Below are positions 1 through 7,476 of a DNA stretch of 21,012 bases, one piece after another (the stretch's first letter is position 1; the number at the start of each line of letters is the position of its first letter). The notes beneath the pieces were generated by a model. The model made no database searches. It saw nothing but the letters and a program-made list of their open reading frames with translations, and was not told the origin of the DNA. The stretch spans positions 1 through 21,012 of the forward strand of contig JAMDCE010000236.1 of assembly GCA_023489135.1 (NCBI GenBank), given 5' to 3'. The translations under genes and the position numbers were made by a program. Origin of the DNA: Chloroflexota bacterium. Lineage in GTDB: Bacteria > Chloroflexota > Chloroflexia > JAMDCE01.

Positions 1-171
1 GCAACCATCGTGAGGGAGATGTTCCCCGCTGTTTGCGCGGAGTGTGGCAAGGACACCCAGGTTCCGTTCCAGCCACGCAACGATAGGCCCGTTTACTGTT
101 CCGATTGTTATTCGAGTCAGCGTGGAAGCAGCGGTTTCGCACGCCGCTCGACCGGTCGCAGAAGCTGGTAG
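1..171 (+). CDS. Zinc-ribbon protein, CxxC-x17-CxxC type (3' part)
   Basis: Frame 1 is open from the first base to a TAG at 169-171 (56 codons). It encodes two Cys pairs, CAEC and CSDC, separated by exactly 17 residues, with the text GKDTQVPFQP and RPVYCSDCY between and around them. This is the signature of the small CxxC-x17-CxxC zinc-ribbon family that is widespread in Chloroflexota and candidate phyla; its molecular role is unknown. The tail after the second pair is short, Ser/Arg/Gly-rich and basic, compatible with nucleic-acid contact (inference). Possible starts are GTG at 10 and ATG at 19, but neither has a well-spaced ribosome site and relatives often have sequence before this motif, so the gene probably begins left of the window. 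The terminator at 205-234 closes it. Confidence 0.8.
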   Translation, partial: ATIVREMFPAVCAECGKDTQVPFQPRNDRPVYCSDCYSSQRGSSGFARRSTGRRSW

Positions 172-204
172 GCGGCAAGCCCGGACACTACCGACTGGTA
201 TGAA

Positions 205-234
205 TAAGGGAGGAGCAAGAGAGCTCCTCCCTTA
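205..234 (+). terminator. Strong stem-loop after the zinc-ribbon gene
   Basis: A perfect 12-bp inverted repeat (TAAGGGAGGAGC at 205-216 and its complement at 223-234) encloses a 6-nt loop, AAGAGA. It lies 33 bp after the zinc-ribbon stop codon. Only a short AT-rich run follows, not a long T tract, so termination would rest on the GC-rich stem. The A/T-flanked stem could act on both strands. Confidence 0.7.
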
Positions 235-262
235 ATAATGCATTCGCGATCAGTAAGGCGTC

Positions 263-287
263 ACACGCCATAGAACACGCCATAGAA
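263..287 (+). repeat. 12-bp tandem direct repeat
   Basis: The 12-mer CACGCCATAGAA occurs twice head to tail (264-275 and 276-287), just upstream of the ribosome binding site of the lysine-rich mini-gene. It may be a chance duplication or a protein or RNA binding site in the leader. Confidence 0.6.
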
Positions 288-304
288 AAAAGGAGGAGAA
301 AAAG

Positions 305-382
305 GTGTCCAAAAAGGGTGGAAAAAAGGAAAAAACCACGAAGAAGCCTCCGATGGCCAATAAGGGGCCAAAGAAGAAGTAG
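305..382 (+). CDS. 25-aa lysine-rich small protein (candidate)
   Basis: A GTG-started ORF of 25 codons ends at TAG 380-382. The ribosome binding site AGGAGGAG (291-298) is nearly a perfect Shine-Dalgarno and sits 6 nt before the GTG, the main reason to believe the ORF. About 11 of 25 residues are Lys; the rest are mostly Gly, Pro, Thr and Ser; there is no hydrophobic stretch. The product would be a disordered polycation suited to binding RNA, DNA or ribosomes (inference). It lies between a terminator and typA on the same strand, so it may share a transcript with this translation GTPase. Size and charge recall tiny ribosomal proteins such as bTHX, but the sequence does not match and I do not assign it to that family. 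No homologue is recognised. Confidence 0.5.
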   Translation: MSKKGGKKEKTTKKPPMANKGPKKK

Positions 383-387
383 CCTGC

Positions 388-408
388 GCTATCGATAATC
401 TCGATAGC
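388..408 (+). other. 8-bp hairpin between mini-gene and typA
   Basis: GCTATCGA (388-395) and TCGATAGC (401-408) form a perfect 8-bp stem with a 5-nt loop, starting 5 bp after the mini-gene stop. No T tract follows. It could be a weak terminator, a transcript-stabilising hairpin or part of the typA leader. Confidence 0.45.
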
Positions 409-460
409 AGATCAAAACGGTTGGTGGGGAGAGATCTCCACGTATGGAGTCATTGTTCTA

Positions 461-2290
461 GTGAAATTGCGCAATGTGGCCATAATAGCTCACGTCGACC
501 ACGGCAAGACTACCCTGGTCGACGGACTGCTCAAGCAGTCGAAAATTTTTCGCGAAAACGAAGCGGCGATGTCCCAAACCCTCATTCTGGACTCAAATGA
601 CCAGGAGCGCGAACGTGGCATAACGATCCTCGCGAAAAACACGGCCATTACTTATAAGGATACGAAGATCAACATCATCGATACGCCCGGCCACGCCGAT
701 TTCAGCGGGGAGGTCGAGCGTACGCTCAACATGGCCGACGGGGCCATCCTGGTCATCGATGCCCAGGAAGGTCCTATGCCTCAGACGCGGTTCGTTCTCA
801 AAAAGGCCCTGGCGCTCGGCCTCTGTCCCATCGTCGTGATCAACAAGATCGACAAGCGCGGCGCGCGCGTCGAGGAAGTGATCGACGAGACGGCGGACCT
901 CTTCCTCGACCTGGCCACCGACGAAGCGCAGCTCGATTTCCCGGTTTTCTTCGCCGTGGGGCGTGAGGGCAAGACGTGGGAGGACGTGCCGGTCGATCCC
1001 ACCGAGCCAGCCGATCTCACTCCGATCCTCGATGGCATTATCGATCGGGTCCCGGAGCCGGAGGGCGATGCCGATGGGCCGTTCCAGATGCTCGTGGCGG
1101 CTCTCGACTGGGACAGTTATCAAGGGAAGTACGCCATCGGGCGCATCAGGCGCGGCGCGGCCAAACCCGGGCTGGCGGTTGCAGTGTTGTCCAAAGAGGG
1201 GACACGGGAAATGGCGCGCATCGACAAAGTCTATGTGAGCCACGGGTTGAAGCGGGTGGAGGTGTCCGAGGCGGAGGCCGGCGATATCGTGGCCCTGACG
1301 GGGATCAAGGGCGCGGGGATTGGCGATACCATCGCGGATGCCGAGGTGCCCGAGGCCTTGCCGACGATCGAGATCGGCGAGCCGACGCTGAAGATCGCTA
1401 TGTCGGCAAACACCTCACCCTTCGCGGGAAGGGAAGGCCAGTACGTCACCGGCCGGGAGCTACTGGATCGCATTCAGAGGGAATTGCAGACAAACGTCTC
1501 AATGCGTCTGGAAGTGAATGATGGTGGCGAGTACATCGTTTCTGGTCGCGGGGAGCTACACCTTTCGGTCTTTATTGAAACGCTGAGGAGAGAGGGCTAC
1601 GAATTGCAGGTGGGCAAGCCGCAGGTGATCACCAAGATGATCGACGGAATCAAAATGGAGCCCCTGGAGGAGCTCACCATCGAGGTGAACACCGAGTACG
1701 TGGGCGCGGTGGCAGGCGAGGTGGGCCGACGCAGGGGGGTGCTCGTGGCGCAGAACGAGAACGCCGATGGCACCACGCGCCTGCTATTCCAGATCACGAC
1801 ACGGGGACTGCTGGGCCTGCGCAGCCAGCTCCTCACCCTATCGCGGGGCACCACCGTGATGAACTCGCTCTTCCTGCGCTACGAGCCGGTCTCTCCACCA
1901 CTGCCCAAGCTGCGCAACGGGGCTTTGATCGCGTCGGAGACCGGCAAGTCCGTTTCCTACGGCCTGAACAATGCCCAGGGGCGCGGCATCACGTTCATCC
2001 CTCCGCAGACGCAGGTGTATGAGGGGATGATCGTGGGCCTTCACGCGCGGGAGAACGACCTGGAGATCAACGTGGCCAAAGAGAAGAAGCAGACCAACGT
2101 GAGGGCCTCGACGGCCGATATTGCCGTGATTCTTACTCCCCCGACGATCCTCAGTCTGGAGCAGAGCCTGGACTTTCTGGAAGACGACGAGCTGCTCGAA
2201 GTAACGCCCAAGGGAATGCGCTTGCGCAAGCGAATCCTGGACCCCACGGCGAGGGTAAGGGCGAAGGTTTCCGCGACGCGGGCGTCTTGA
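461..2290 (+). CDS. typA: Ribosome-associated translational GTPase TypA/BipA
   Basis: 609 residues, the usual length for TypA/BipA, an EF-G-like GTPase that binds the 70S ribosome and supports ribosome assembly and stress or cold adaptation. The G-domain motifs are in order: AHVDHGKTT (P-loop, 10-18), RGITI (switch I, 52-56), DTPGHADF (74-81) and NKID (128-131). Domain-2 and domain-3 barrel text and the TypA-type C-terminal half, including [20 protein letters not shown] and [11 protein letters not shown], follow. The start is GTG at 461, giving [18 protein letters not shown] as in relatives; the only purine-rich site upstream, TGGAG near 445, is weak and distant. A 5-codon ORF from ATG 444 ends in a TAG sharing its G with this GTG, so coupled initiation is possible but unproven. 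Confidence 0.97.
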   Translation: MKLRNVAIIAHVDHGKTTLVDGLLKQSKIFRENEAAMSQTLILDSNDQERERGITILAKNTAITYKDTKINIIDTPGHADFSGEVERTLNMADGAILVIDAQEGPMPQTRFVLKKALALGLCPIVVINKIDKRGARVEEVIDETADLFLDLATDEAQLDFPVFFAVGREGKTWEDVPVDPTEPADLTPILDGIIDRVPEPEGDADGPFQMLVAALDWDSYQGKYAIGRIRRGAAKPGLAVAVLSKEGTREMARIDKVYVSHGLKRVEVSEAEAGDIVALTGIKGAGIGDTIADAEVPEALPTIEIGEPTLKIAMSANTSPFAGREGQYVTGRELLDRIQRELQTNVSMRLEVNDGGEYIVSGRGELHLSVFIETLRREGYELQVGKPQVITKMIDGIKMEPLEELTIEVNTEYVGAVAGEVGRRRGVLVAQNENADGTTRLLFQITTRGLLGLRSQLLTLSRGTTVMNSLFLRYEPVSPPLPKLRNGALIASETGKSVSYGLNNAQGRGITFIPPQTQVYEGMIVGLHARENDLEINVAKEKKQTNVRASTADIAVILTPPTILSLEQSLDFLEDDELLEVTPKGMRLRKRILDPTARVRAKVSATRAS

Positions 2291-2620
2291 CGCGAAAGTC
2301 GAGCGTGACTGCTGGCCAAATGCTTGCGAACGAGCGGGATCATGAAGAAGAAGTGGAAGGTAGTCATTTCGGTAGCGGAGAGCACGATTGGCATGATGCT
2401 GTCGTTGCTCAAGCAGTTCAAATTCGCGGACGGATTCATCGTACGTCAAGAACCCCGAGGTTTTGCCTCGCTGGCGCGAAAGGCTGGCTCGCTTGGAGGG
2501 CCAGCAACGGACCTAGTGATAGCATCCGATGAACCAGGTGCCGTTTACGTAACCGGTTGGATACCCGAACATCTGGCGCCTTTCCGAACCTTCCATTCTC
2601 GCCAGGAGGCGTCGAAGGCT
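2291..2620. other. Convergent intergenic gap with no convincing gene
   Basis: About 330 bp lie between the typA stop and the stop of the minus-strand hydrolase. A plus-strand frame is open from ATG 2342 through 3010, but it runs antisense through the hydrolase, lacks a good ribosome site and resembles no family I know. One short hairpin, CGAGG-TTTTG-CCTCG at 2456-2470, could help end transcription. Nothing else is supported. Confidence 0.5.
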
Positions 2621-3508
2621 TCAATCAGCTCGGGCGACGATTTCTGCCATTTCATAGGTGTCCTCCAGCCAGTGGGCAATCTCCTCCGCGACCTCAACCT
2701 GGTGACCCCGGTAATTGTGATCAGCCCCTTCAATGAGTCGGTGTTGCCAACGGCGGTCGGAGGTGGCCTCCCTTATCTCCCCGGCGAATTGCACCAGAGG
2801 GTCACGCGTGCCGCACATCAAAAGTGCAGGGCAGCGGATCTTCTCCACGTGCTTCAAGGCGTTGGCGGTATCTTCGGGGCTGTACTTGTTCAACACGGTT
2901 CGCGCGCAGAAGTACGCCGGGAACGGGGTCTTGCGGAAGAGCAGCTTTTCCAAGTTGCCTTGTTCTGCCTCTCGGGACGCCGTAGCCACCAACTGTGCGA
3001 ACTCGGGTAAACTCGACGTACAGGCATAAGAAATCTTGGGAGGAGAGCAAATCACTATTCCCTTTACGTTCTGGCTGGCCCGCTGACTTTGGTAGAAAAC
3101 GGTCTTCACAGCCCCCAGGCTGTGGCCCACGATGACGATATCGTCGAACCCACGCTTCTGCAGGGTAGCTAGGGCAGCGTCGATGTCGAGAAGACAATCC
3201 TCCAGCAGCTCGAACGAGCTTCCGATGTAGCCTCCCTTGCGATAGGAATTGGCCACCCAATCGTGTCCCCGCGTGTTTGTGACCAGGCAAGCGCGGCTCC
3301 GCTCCACCAAATACTCGGCTACGCGCCGAAGCGGAGTTTCGTAGAAGTTGTACCCCACCCCGTGGATGAAAAGTAGGGCCGGTGGAACGCACGCTGGTGG
3401 GCTTTGTGGGGTATACAGAATGCCGTGAAGGGTCAGACGATCAAAGGTCTTGCTCTCGACAAGCTCCAAGTTCAAATTATCCCCTCGAATGAGCCGAGCT
3501 GCGTTCAT
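2621..3508 (-). CDS. Alpha/beta hydrolase (serine hydrolase, unknown substrate)
   Basis: 295 residues with the alpha/beta-hydrolase layout: an HGVG oxyanion-loop segment (49-52), the nucleophile elbow GHSLG (128-132, Ser130), a candidate acid Asp236 in GTRDPLVQF and a candidate base His264 in GADHNY. The fold covers esterases, lipases, peptidases and acyltransferases, so the substrate cannot be told. No signal peptide is visible, so it is probably cytoplasmic. The ATG at 3508 lies 32 bp inside the 3' end of lgt, and the purine-rich AGAAGAG just before it suggests coupled translation with lgt. The overlap places it in a cell-envelope lipid context, but a link to lipoprotein processing is only a guess. 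Confidence 0.88.
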   Translation of the reverse strand: MNAARLIRGDNLNLELVESKTFDRLTLHGILYTPQSPPACVPPALLFIHGVGYNFYETPLRRVAEYLVERSRACLVTNTRGHDWVANSYRKGGYIGSSFELLEDCLLDIDAALATLQKRGFDDIVIVGHSLGAVKTVFYQSQRASQNVKGIVICSPPKISYACTSSLPEFAQLVATASREAEQGNLEKLLFRKTPFPAYFCARTVLNKYSPEDTANALKHVEKIRCPALLMCGTRDPLVQFAGEIREATSDRRWQHRLIEGADHNYRGHQVEVAEEIAHWLEDTYEMAEIVARAD

Positions 3509-4295
3509 CTCTTCTGCTCAGCCACCACCAAAATAGCAGCATAGCCACCACCGTGACCAGTGCGGTGTACTGGGCGTTCTTCAGCCCCCAGAATATCACT
3601 TCGTTGTCGCGCCAGAAGAAGAGCACAAACTGGCCAACCGAGTAAAGGATCACGTAGGTTGTGAAGAGCAGTCCCGGACGCGGCAAGCGGAAGCGCAGAG
3701 TCCAGAGGATGGCGAAGAGGACTATGTTGAAAAGCAGCTCATAGAAGGCTGCCGGCTGGTAAGCGACAGTATGGTCGGCCACAAAGGAACGGGGATGTTG
3801 GTACACGACACCCCAGGGTAGGTCGGTGGGATATCCGACGATGTCGCCATTCACGATGTTGCCAATGCGGCCGAATCCCTGGCCGACGACGGCCATCAGT
3901 GCAGCGGCGTCGACCAGCTTCCAGAAGGGGAGTTCAACGCGGTTGCACGCGATGGCGCAGGCGATGGCCGCCCCGACCACCGCGCCGTAGAAGGCCATGC
4001 CCCCCTCCCAGAAAGCGAGTATCCGCCAGGGCTGAGCCAGGTAGGCCCCAAAATCGGATTGTACGACGAAGTAAAGACGCGCGCCCAGCAGGCCGGCGAT
4101 GGCGCCCCACCAGAACACCGACCAGATCTTCTCTTCGTCCAGTCCCAGCCGTTTGGCGTAGGGCAGCGCTACAAAAAGTCCGGCGCTGATGCCGACGACG
4201 TACATCAGGCCGTACCACCGCAGGGCGAGCGGGCCGAGCTGTATCAAGATGGGGTCGATGTTGATGCCGATGGAGAGCAGCAAGAAACCGGTCAC
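3477..4295 (-). CDS. lgt: Prolipoprotein diacylglyceryl transferase
   Basis: 272 residues, the typical Lgt length, with about seven membrane segments. Lgt moves the diacylglyceryl group of phosphatidylglycerol to the lipobox cysteine of prolipoproteins in the cytoplasmic membrane. Recognisable elements are RWYGLMY (26-32), GARLYFV (71-77), GGMAFYG (98-104), the Lgt signature GRIGNIVNGD (142-151) and YQPAAFYE. Arg143 and Asn146 match conserved positions. Tyr103 stands where E. coli Lgt has essential His103, and Asp151 where it has Glu151; Tyr at the first position occurs in other bacterial Lgt proteins as far as I recall. The GTG start at 4295 is preceded by GAGG about 11 nt upstream. Its 3' end overlaps the hydrolase, and a separate promoter is likely at 4331-4360. 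Confidence 0.95.
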   Translation of the reverse strand: MTGFLLLSIGINIDPILIQLGPLALRWYGLMYVVGISAGLFVALPYAKRLGLDEEKIWSVFWWGAIAGLLGARLYFVVQSDFGAYLAQPWRILAFWEGGMAFYGAVVGAAIACAIACNRVELPFWKLVDAAALMAVVGQGFGRIGNIVNGDIVGYPTDLPWGVVYQHPRSFVADHTVAYQPAAFYELLFNIVLFAILWTLRFRLPRPGLLFTTYVILYSVGQFVLFFWRDNEVIFWGLKNAQYTALVTVVAMLLFWWWLSRRDERSSAHSRG

Positions 4296-4330
4296 GATTG
4301 GCTTTACCTCGCTTCAATGAATACGAACGA

Positions 4331-4360
4331 ACTTTACAGCAATGATAGCGCCTACGTCAA
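4331..4360 (-). promoter_or_regulatory. Predicted sigma-70 promoter for lgt
   Basis: On the minus strand TTGACG (4355-4360) and TAAAGT (4331-4336) are separated by 18 bp, about 35 bp before the lgt GTG. The -35 matches consensus at 5 of 6 bases and the -10 at 4 of 6. It would let lgt and the hydrolase be transcribed apart from the carboxypeptidase gene. Confidence 0.4.
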
Positions 4361-4403
4361 ATGGAGAAGAAGTGATTTCCTGAATTAGAGGATTAGCGGA
4401 GGG

Positions 4404-5435
4404 CTAGTTGCCGGAGGGCCAGGCGAAATTCCGGAAGGCATAATCCAGCAAGAGCGGGGTATCCGTCCACAGATCGGTGCTCCCCATCAGCGCGGCGTAG
4501 ACGCGATGACCATCTTTCGTTGCCGAGCCCACGATGGTGCGGAGAGCGTTCTCGGTATATCCGATCTTGACTCCATCGGCACCGGGGTAGATCGTCAGCA
4601 GCTTGTTGAGATTGTAAATGGGGTAGGACATCTTCTCCCCGGATCGCCATAGAGTGACCGAACGCACCTTGGCCGCGGCAAGCTGCCTGAACAGGGGATT
4701 TTGCATGGCATAGCGCGTCACCAAGGCCATGTCGTGGGCGCTGGAGTAGTGGTCCTTCGCGTCCAGACCGTGGGCATTCACGAAGTGGCTGTCCTGGAGT
4801 CCCAGGTCTTTCATCTTGCGGTTCATCAGATCGGCGAAGGCCCGCTCGGAGCCTGCGACATGATTGGCAATGGCGAGGGCAGCGTCGTTGCCCGAAGGAA
4901 GCATGAGGCCGTAGAGTAGATCCTCGAGAGAGCACCTGTCGCGGTTGTACAGGCCCATAAGCGTGCTGTCCACCAACTCGGTGGGATCGTAGGTCACGTC
5001 GACAATATCGCTCGGCTTCGCTCGCTCGATTGCCACAATGGCGGTTACGATCTTGGTAATGCTGGCCGGTGCCCGCTGCAAGCGAGAGTTCTTGTCATAC
5101 AGCACGGCTCCCGACCGCTCGTCGATAACCACGGCCCCGACGGCGCTGACGCCGGGAGGGGCGGCCTGGGTCGTCTTGAAGGGTGTCGGAATAGGAGTGG
5201 GAGTCGACGTGGAGGTACGAGCAGGTATCGGCGTGGAGGTCGGAGCCGCGGCCGGGCCCGGCAACACCTGCCCGCGAGATGGTGCAGGTTGCGAAGCTGG
5301 GGCGCCGGTCTCAGGTCGCCAGGGGAGCAGGTTGAGGCGATCAGCCATCACCACGAGAGCAAGTATGACGACCACAGCCACGAGTAAAGGCTTATTGTTG
5401 CCTGAGCCGCGTCGTGAGCCTCTAGGAGCGTGCAT
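4404..5435 (-). CDS. Membrane-anchored D-Ala-D-Ala carboxypeptidase (peptidase S11, PBP5-like)
   Basis: 343 residues. Residues 1-15 are basic, 16-33 form one membrane anchor or uncleaved signal, and about 40-95 are a Pro/Thr/Ser-rich linker with TPTPIPTP text, a style frequent in Chloroflexota. The catalytic domain follows with SITK (125-128, nucleophile Ser125 and Lys128) and SGN (181-183). The third motif is KIG (290-292, in GVKIGYTENA) instead of KTG. The family trims the terminal D-Ala of peptidoglycan pentapeptides outside the membrane, which implies a peptidoglycan wall. The gene ends at 343 residues without the PBP5 C-terminal amphipathic helix, so anchoring must be N-terminal. ATG 5435 has no clear Shine-Dalgarno, but the transcript should start about 47 nt upstream from a consensus promoter. 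Confidence 0.93.
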   Translation of the reverse strand: MHAPRGSRRGSGNNKPLLVAVVVILALVVMADRLNLLPWRPETGAPASQPAPSRGQVLPGPAAAPTSTPIPARTSTSTPTPIPTPFKTTQAAPPGVSAVGAVVIDERSGAVLYDKNSRLQRAPASITKIVTAIVAIERAKPSDIVDVTYDPTELVDSTLMGLYNRDRCSLEDLLYGLMLPSGNDAALAIANHVAGSERAFADLMNRKMKDLGLQDSHFVNAHGLDAKDHYSSAHDMALVTRYAMQNPLFRQLAAAKVRSVTLWRSGEKMSYPIYNLNKLLTIYPGADGVKIGYTENALRTIVGSATKDGHRVYAALMGSTDLWTDTPLLLDYAFRNFAWPSGN

Positions 5436-5488
5436 GGTCCGGCATTCGTAAGAACCAGGTAATCGCGAAGTTAAGCATTACAACCGGC

Positions 5489-5517
5489 ATTATAGTGGTA
5501 GAAGCCTGGGTTGTCAA
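5489..5517 (-). promoter_or_regulatory. Full-consensus sigma-70 promoter for the carboxypeptidase gene
   Basis: On the minus strand TTGACA (5512-5517) and TATAAT (5489-5494) both match consensus at 6 of 6 bases with an ideal 17-bp spacer. The predicted start is near 5482, giving a leader of about 47 nt before ATG 5435. Confidence 0.85.
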
Positions 5518-5692
5518 AGAAGTTATTCGCCGAATTTTCCGCGGGACGGTTCACCATCCCTTGCCTTAACTTCGCTGGCATTCGTCTTGCACAGGTAGCC
5601 CGAACCGATCCGGGAAAGGGTCTGATTCCAACTCAGCGACGATAGTGCGTGTCGCTAACGGGGAGGCAATGCGACGGATGGAGGCAAGTTAG
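5518..5692. other. Leader region of the divergent MFS gene
   Basis: About 175 bp between the carboxypeptidase promoter and the small ORF at 5693. I find no clear plus-strand -35/-10 pair, stable hairpin or gene here. The only notable site is the ribosome binding site TGGAGG at 5679-5684. Confidence 0.4.
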
Positions 5693-5764
5693 ATGGCATT
5701 ACTCGCGATGGTACTTCCACTGAAGTTGAGCCGAAATAGAAGTGCATCGACACCCGAGATCTAG
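5693..5764 (+). CDS. Candidate 23-aa leader peptide upstream of MFS gene 1
   Basis: ATG 5693 is preceded by TGGAGG (5679-5684) at an 8-nt spacing, the best ribosome site in this region. The ORF runs 23 codons to TAG 5762-5764 and overlaps the start of the MFS frame, which itself has no Shine-Dalgarno. The peptide begins MALLAMVLPLKLSRNR, a short hydrophobic then basic sequence. It may be a regulatory leader peptide or a coupling ORF. A frameshift joining it to the MFS frame is also possible. Confidence 0.3.
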   Translation: MALLAMVLPLKLSRNRSASTPEI

Positions 5765-7121
5765 GCACACATCCAACATTTCCGGCAACGGCAGGACAAA
5801 CGGGCCCGCCAGCGGCCAGCCAGCCACAGGCGCAGATCGCGAGCCAGTGACGGCGACGAGCGCCGTGGCTGGTCGAGGACCCGCCAGCACGGGAGAGTTC
5901 CAGAACCAGACGGTCGGCCTGACGCGAGGTCTCCAAGCCTTCCGCCATCGTGATTTCAGTCTGTTCTGGATTAGCCAGTTGGTATCGCTCGTCGGGACTT
6001 GGATGCAGGTCCTGGGCCAGATCTGGCTGGTGCTCGAACTTGGTGGATCGCCGTTTGATCTCGGGCTGGTCAGCGCCCTTCAGTTTCTGCCGATGCTTGG
6101 CCTGTCGATGTTTGGCGGTTTTCTAGCAGATCACCTGCCCAAACGCTACTTGCTGATCGGTTCTCAGTCGACAGCCGCGATGCTGGCCTTCGCCCTGGCG
6201 CTGCTCGCCTGGACGGGAATCGTGAATATCTTTCACGTGATGATCCTGGCCGTCCTTCTAGGATTGGTAAACTCGGTGGATATGCCCACGCGCCAGGCTT
6301 ACGTGGTGGAACTGGTCGGGCGACGAGACCTTCCCAACGCCATAGCGTTGAATTCTGCCGCGTTCAATGCTGCCCGCCTGGTGGGGCCCGCCGTGGCCGG
6401 CCTTCTGATCGGATGGCTGGGTCTTGCGCCGGTATTCCTCCTGAATGGCCTTAGCTTCCTGCCAGTCGTGGTCGCTCTGCTGGCCATGAAAGCGGGGTCG
6501 ACCAGTGTTGCCACTGGAACGACCGAGCCGGGCGCTGTCTTGGAGAACATGAGAGAAGGATTCGCCTACGTTCACAGGTCCCGTCCCGTGTTCCTTACCG
6601 TGGCGCTGGTGGCCGTGGTGAGCACCATCGGAATGAACTTCAGCGTCATCGCTCCGCTGTTCGCCAGGAACATCCTTAACGTCGGGGCTGAGGGGTTAGG
6701 CCTGCTGATATCGGCGATGGGTCTGGGCTCTCTCCTGGCTTCCGGGCTTTTGGCCTTCCTTCCCTGGGAACCCCACCCGAAGCTGTTGCTGGGAGGGGCA
6801 GCGGTCTTCGCGTCGCTGGAGATGGCCCTCGGCCTGGCCCGCCAGTTCAACATGGCCGCCATCCTAATGGGCGCAATTGGATTCGCAATGATAATATTCA
6901 CGACGGTGGCAAACACTACCCTGCAGACATCCACTCCCGATCACCTGCGAGGTAGGGTGATGAGCGTCTACGCGACGGTCTTCGTGGGTTCGACGCCAAT
7001 AGGAAGCCTCGTCACCGGATACCTGGCCCAGACGATGGGCATCGCTCTGACGGTGATCGTCGAAGGGGCGATAGGAGTCGCCGCAGCGCTGGTGGCATGG
7101 CTAAAGAGTGCCAGGGAGTAG
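5742..7121 (+). CDS. MFS transporter 1, DHA3-like (MFS_3) exporter
   Basis: 459 residues from GTG 5742. The fold begins near residue 62 with LQAFRHRDFSLFWISQL, the usual N-terminus of DHA3-type (MFS_3, EntS or macrolide-exporter-like) carriers; SLVGTWMQ and GGFLADHLPKRYLL (motif A region) follow, then DLPNAIALNSAAFNAARLVG, and in the second half DHLRGRVMSVYATVF. About twelve hydrophobic segments are visible. Members export small molecules or drugs by proton antiport; the substrate here is unknown. The first 60 residues are low-complexity and lack a ribosome site at GTG 5742, so the true start may lie downstream, for example at GTG 5848, or be coupled to the mini-ORF at 5693. A paralogue lies convergently at 7477-8805. 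Confidence 0.9.
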   Translation: MHRHPRSRHTSNISGNGRTNGPASGQPATGADREPVTATSAVAGRGPASTGEFQNQTVGLTRGLQAFRHRDFSLFWISQLVSLVGTWMQVLGQIWLVLELGGSPFDLGLVSALQFLPMLGLSMFGGFLADHLPKRYLLIGSQSTAAMLAFALALLAWTGIVNIFHVMILAVLLGLVNSVDMPTRQAYVVELVGRRDLPNAIALNSAAFNAARLVGPAVAGLLIGWLGLAPVFLLNGLSFLPVVVALLAMKAGSTSVATGTTEPGAVLENMREGFAYVHRSRPVFLTVALVAVVSTIGMNFSVIAPLFARNILNVGAEGLGLLISAMGLGSLLASGLLAFLPWEPHPKLLLGGAAVFASLEMALGLARQFNMAAILMGAIGFAMIIFTTVANTTLQTSTPDHLRGRVMSVYATVFVGSTPIGSLVTGYLAQTMGIALTVIVEGAIGVAAALVAWLKSARE

Positions 7122-7476
7122 CAAGAACCATCGAATACTCTTTCACTAGTTACGCTTGCGGGTGGCACCGCATTTGCACGTGATCTTTTTCCTAAGCCTG
7201 TCAAAGGTGCCCGAAAGAGCTACGAGGGGGAATGCGATGCAAGGAGTGCCCATTTCTACTGATTGTGTAGGATCTCGGGACTGCGAGGAGCAGGGACGGA
7301 CACGATCATAGTTGGTGGCCAGGCATTTCAGCAACTGGACGCAGAGGCGATGGCGGCGCTCGGCGCCGAGAGGGCCGACCGCGCCATCTCCGGCGTCCGG
7401 CTGGCCAACCAATCGATTGCACGAAGGCCAAAGCGCTGAAGCAAAGCTCAGAAACCCGTGAACCGCACCGCAGGGA
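7122..7476. other. Convergent gap between two MFS paralogues
   Basis: 355 bp between the stops of two facing transporters. No intact gene is supported. The right half holds the putative remnant at 7263-7439. A minus-strand frame at 7146-7412 ends in a single CKCG pair followed by TRKRN, but without a partner Cys pair or ribosome site I do not call it. No strong terminator hairpin was found. Confidence 0.4.
7263..7439 (+). pseudogene. Possible remnant of a cobalamin-binding domain C-terminus
   Basis: A 58-codon open stretch follows a TGA at 7260 and has no start codon context. It reads DTIIVGGQAFQQLD, then AMAALGAERADRAISGVRLAN, then a basic end and stop. The pattern hydrophobic-VGG-x-A-F, then a LGA element and a final AVxLAN-like helix resembles the last third of B12-binding (Rossmann) domains in corrinoid proteins and CarH-type regulators. 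The DxHxxG cobalamin motif and everything upstream are missing, so this would be a decayed gene end. The resemblance is by eye and may be chance. Confidence 0.3.

Noticed and set aside
86..235. Alternative frame (44-235) over the zinc-ribbon gene
   Set aside because: The CxxC-x17-CxxC frame explains the region, and the other frame runs into the terminator hairpin.
444..461. Five-codon ORF ending on the typA GTG
   Set aside because: Too short to interpret, and it has no ribosome site of its own; the stop-start overlap may be chance.
593..1243. Long minus-strand open frame inside typA
   Set aside because: It is the mirror of a well-supported GTPase gene; long antisense frames are expected in GC-rich coding DNA.
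2324..3010. Long plus-strand frame beginning in the gap after typA (MKKKWKVV... from ATG 2342)
   Set aside because: It runs antisense through most of the alpha/beta hydrolase, has no good ribosome site and matches no family by eye; the hydrolase has clear catalytic motifs.
7146..7412. Minus-strand frame ending in CKCG and a basic tail
   Set aside because: Only one Cys pair, no recognisable domain, no ribosome site, and it overlaps the putative B12-domain remnant.
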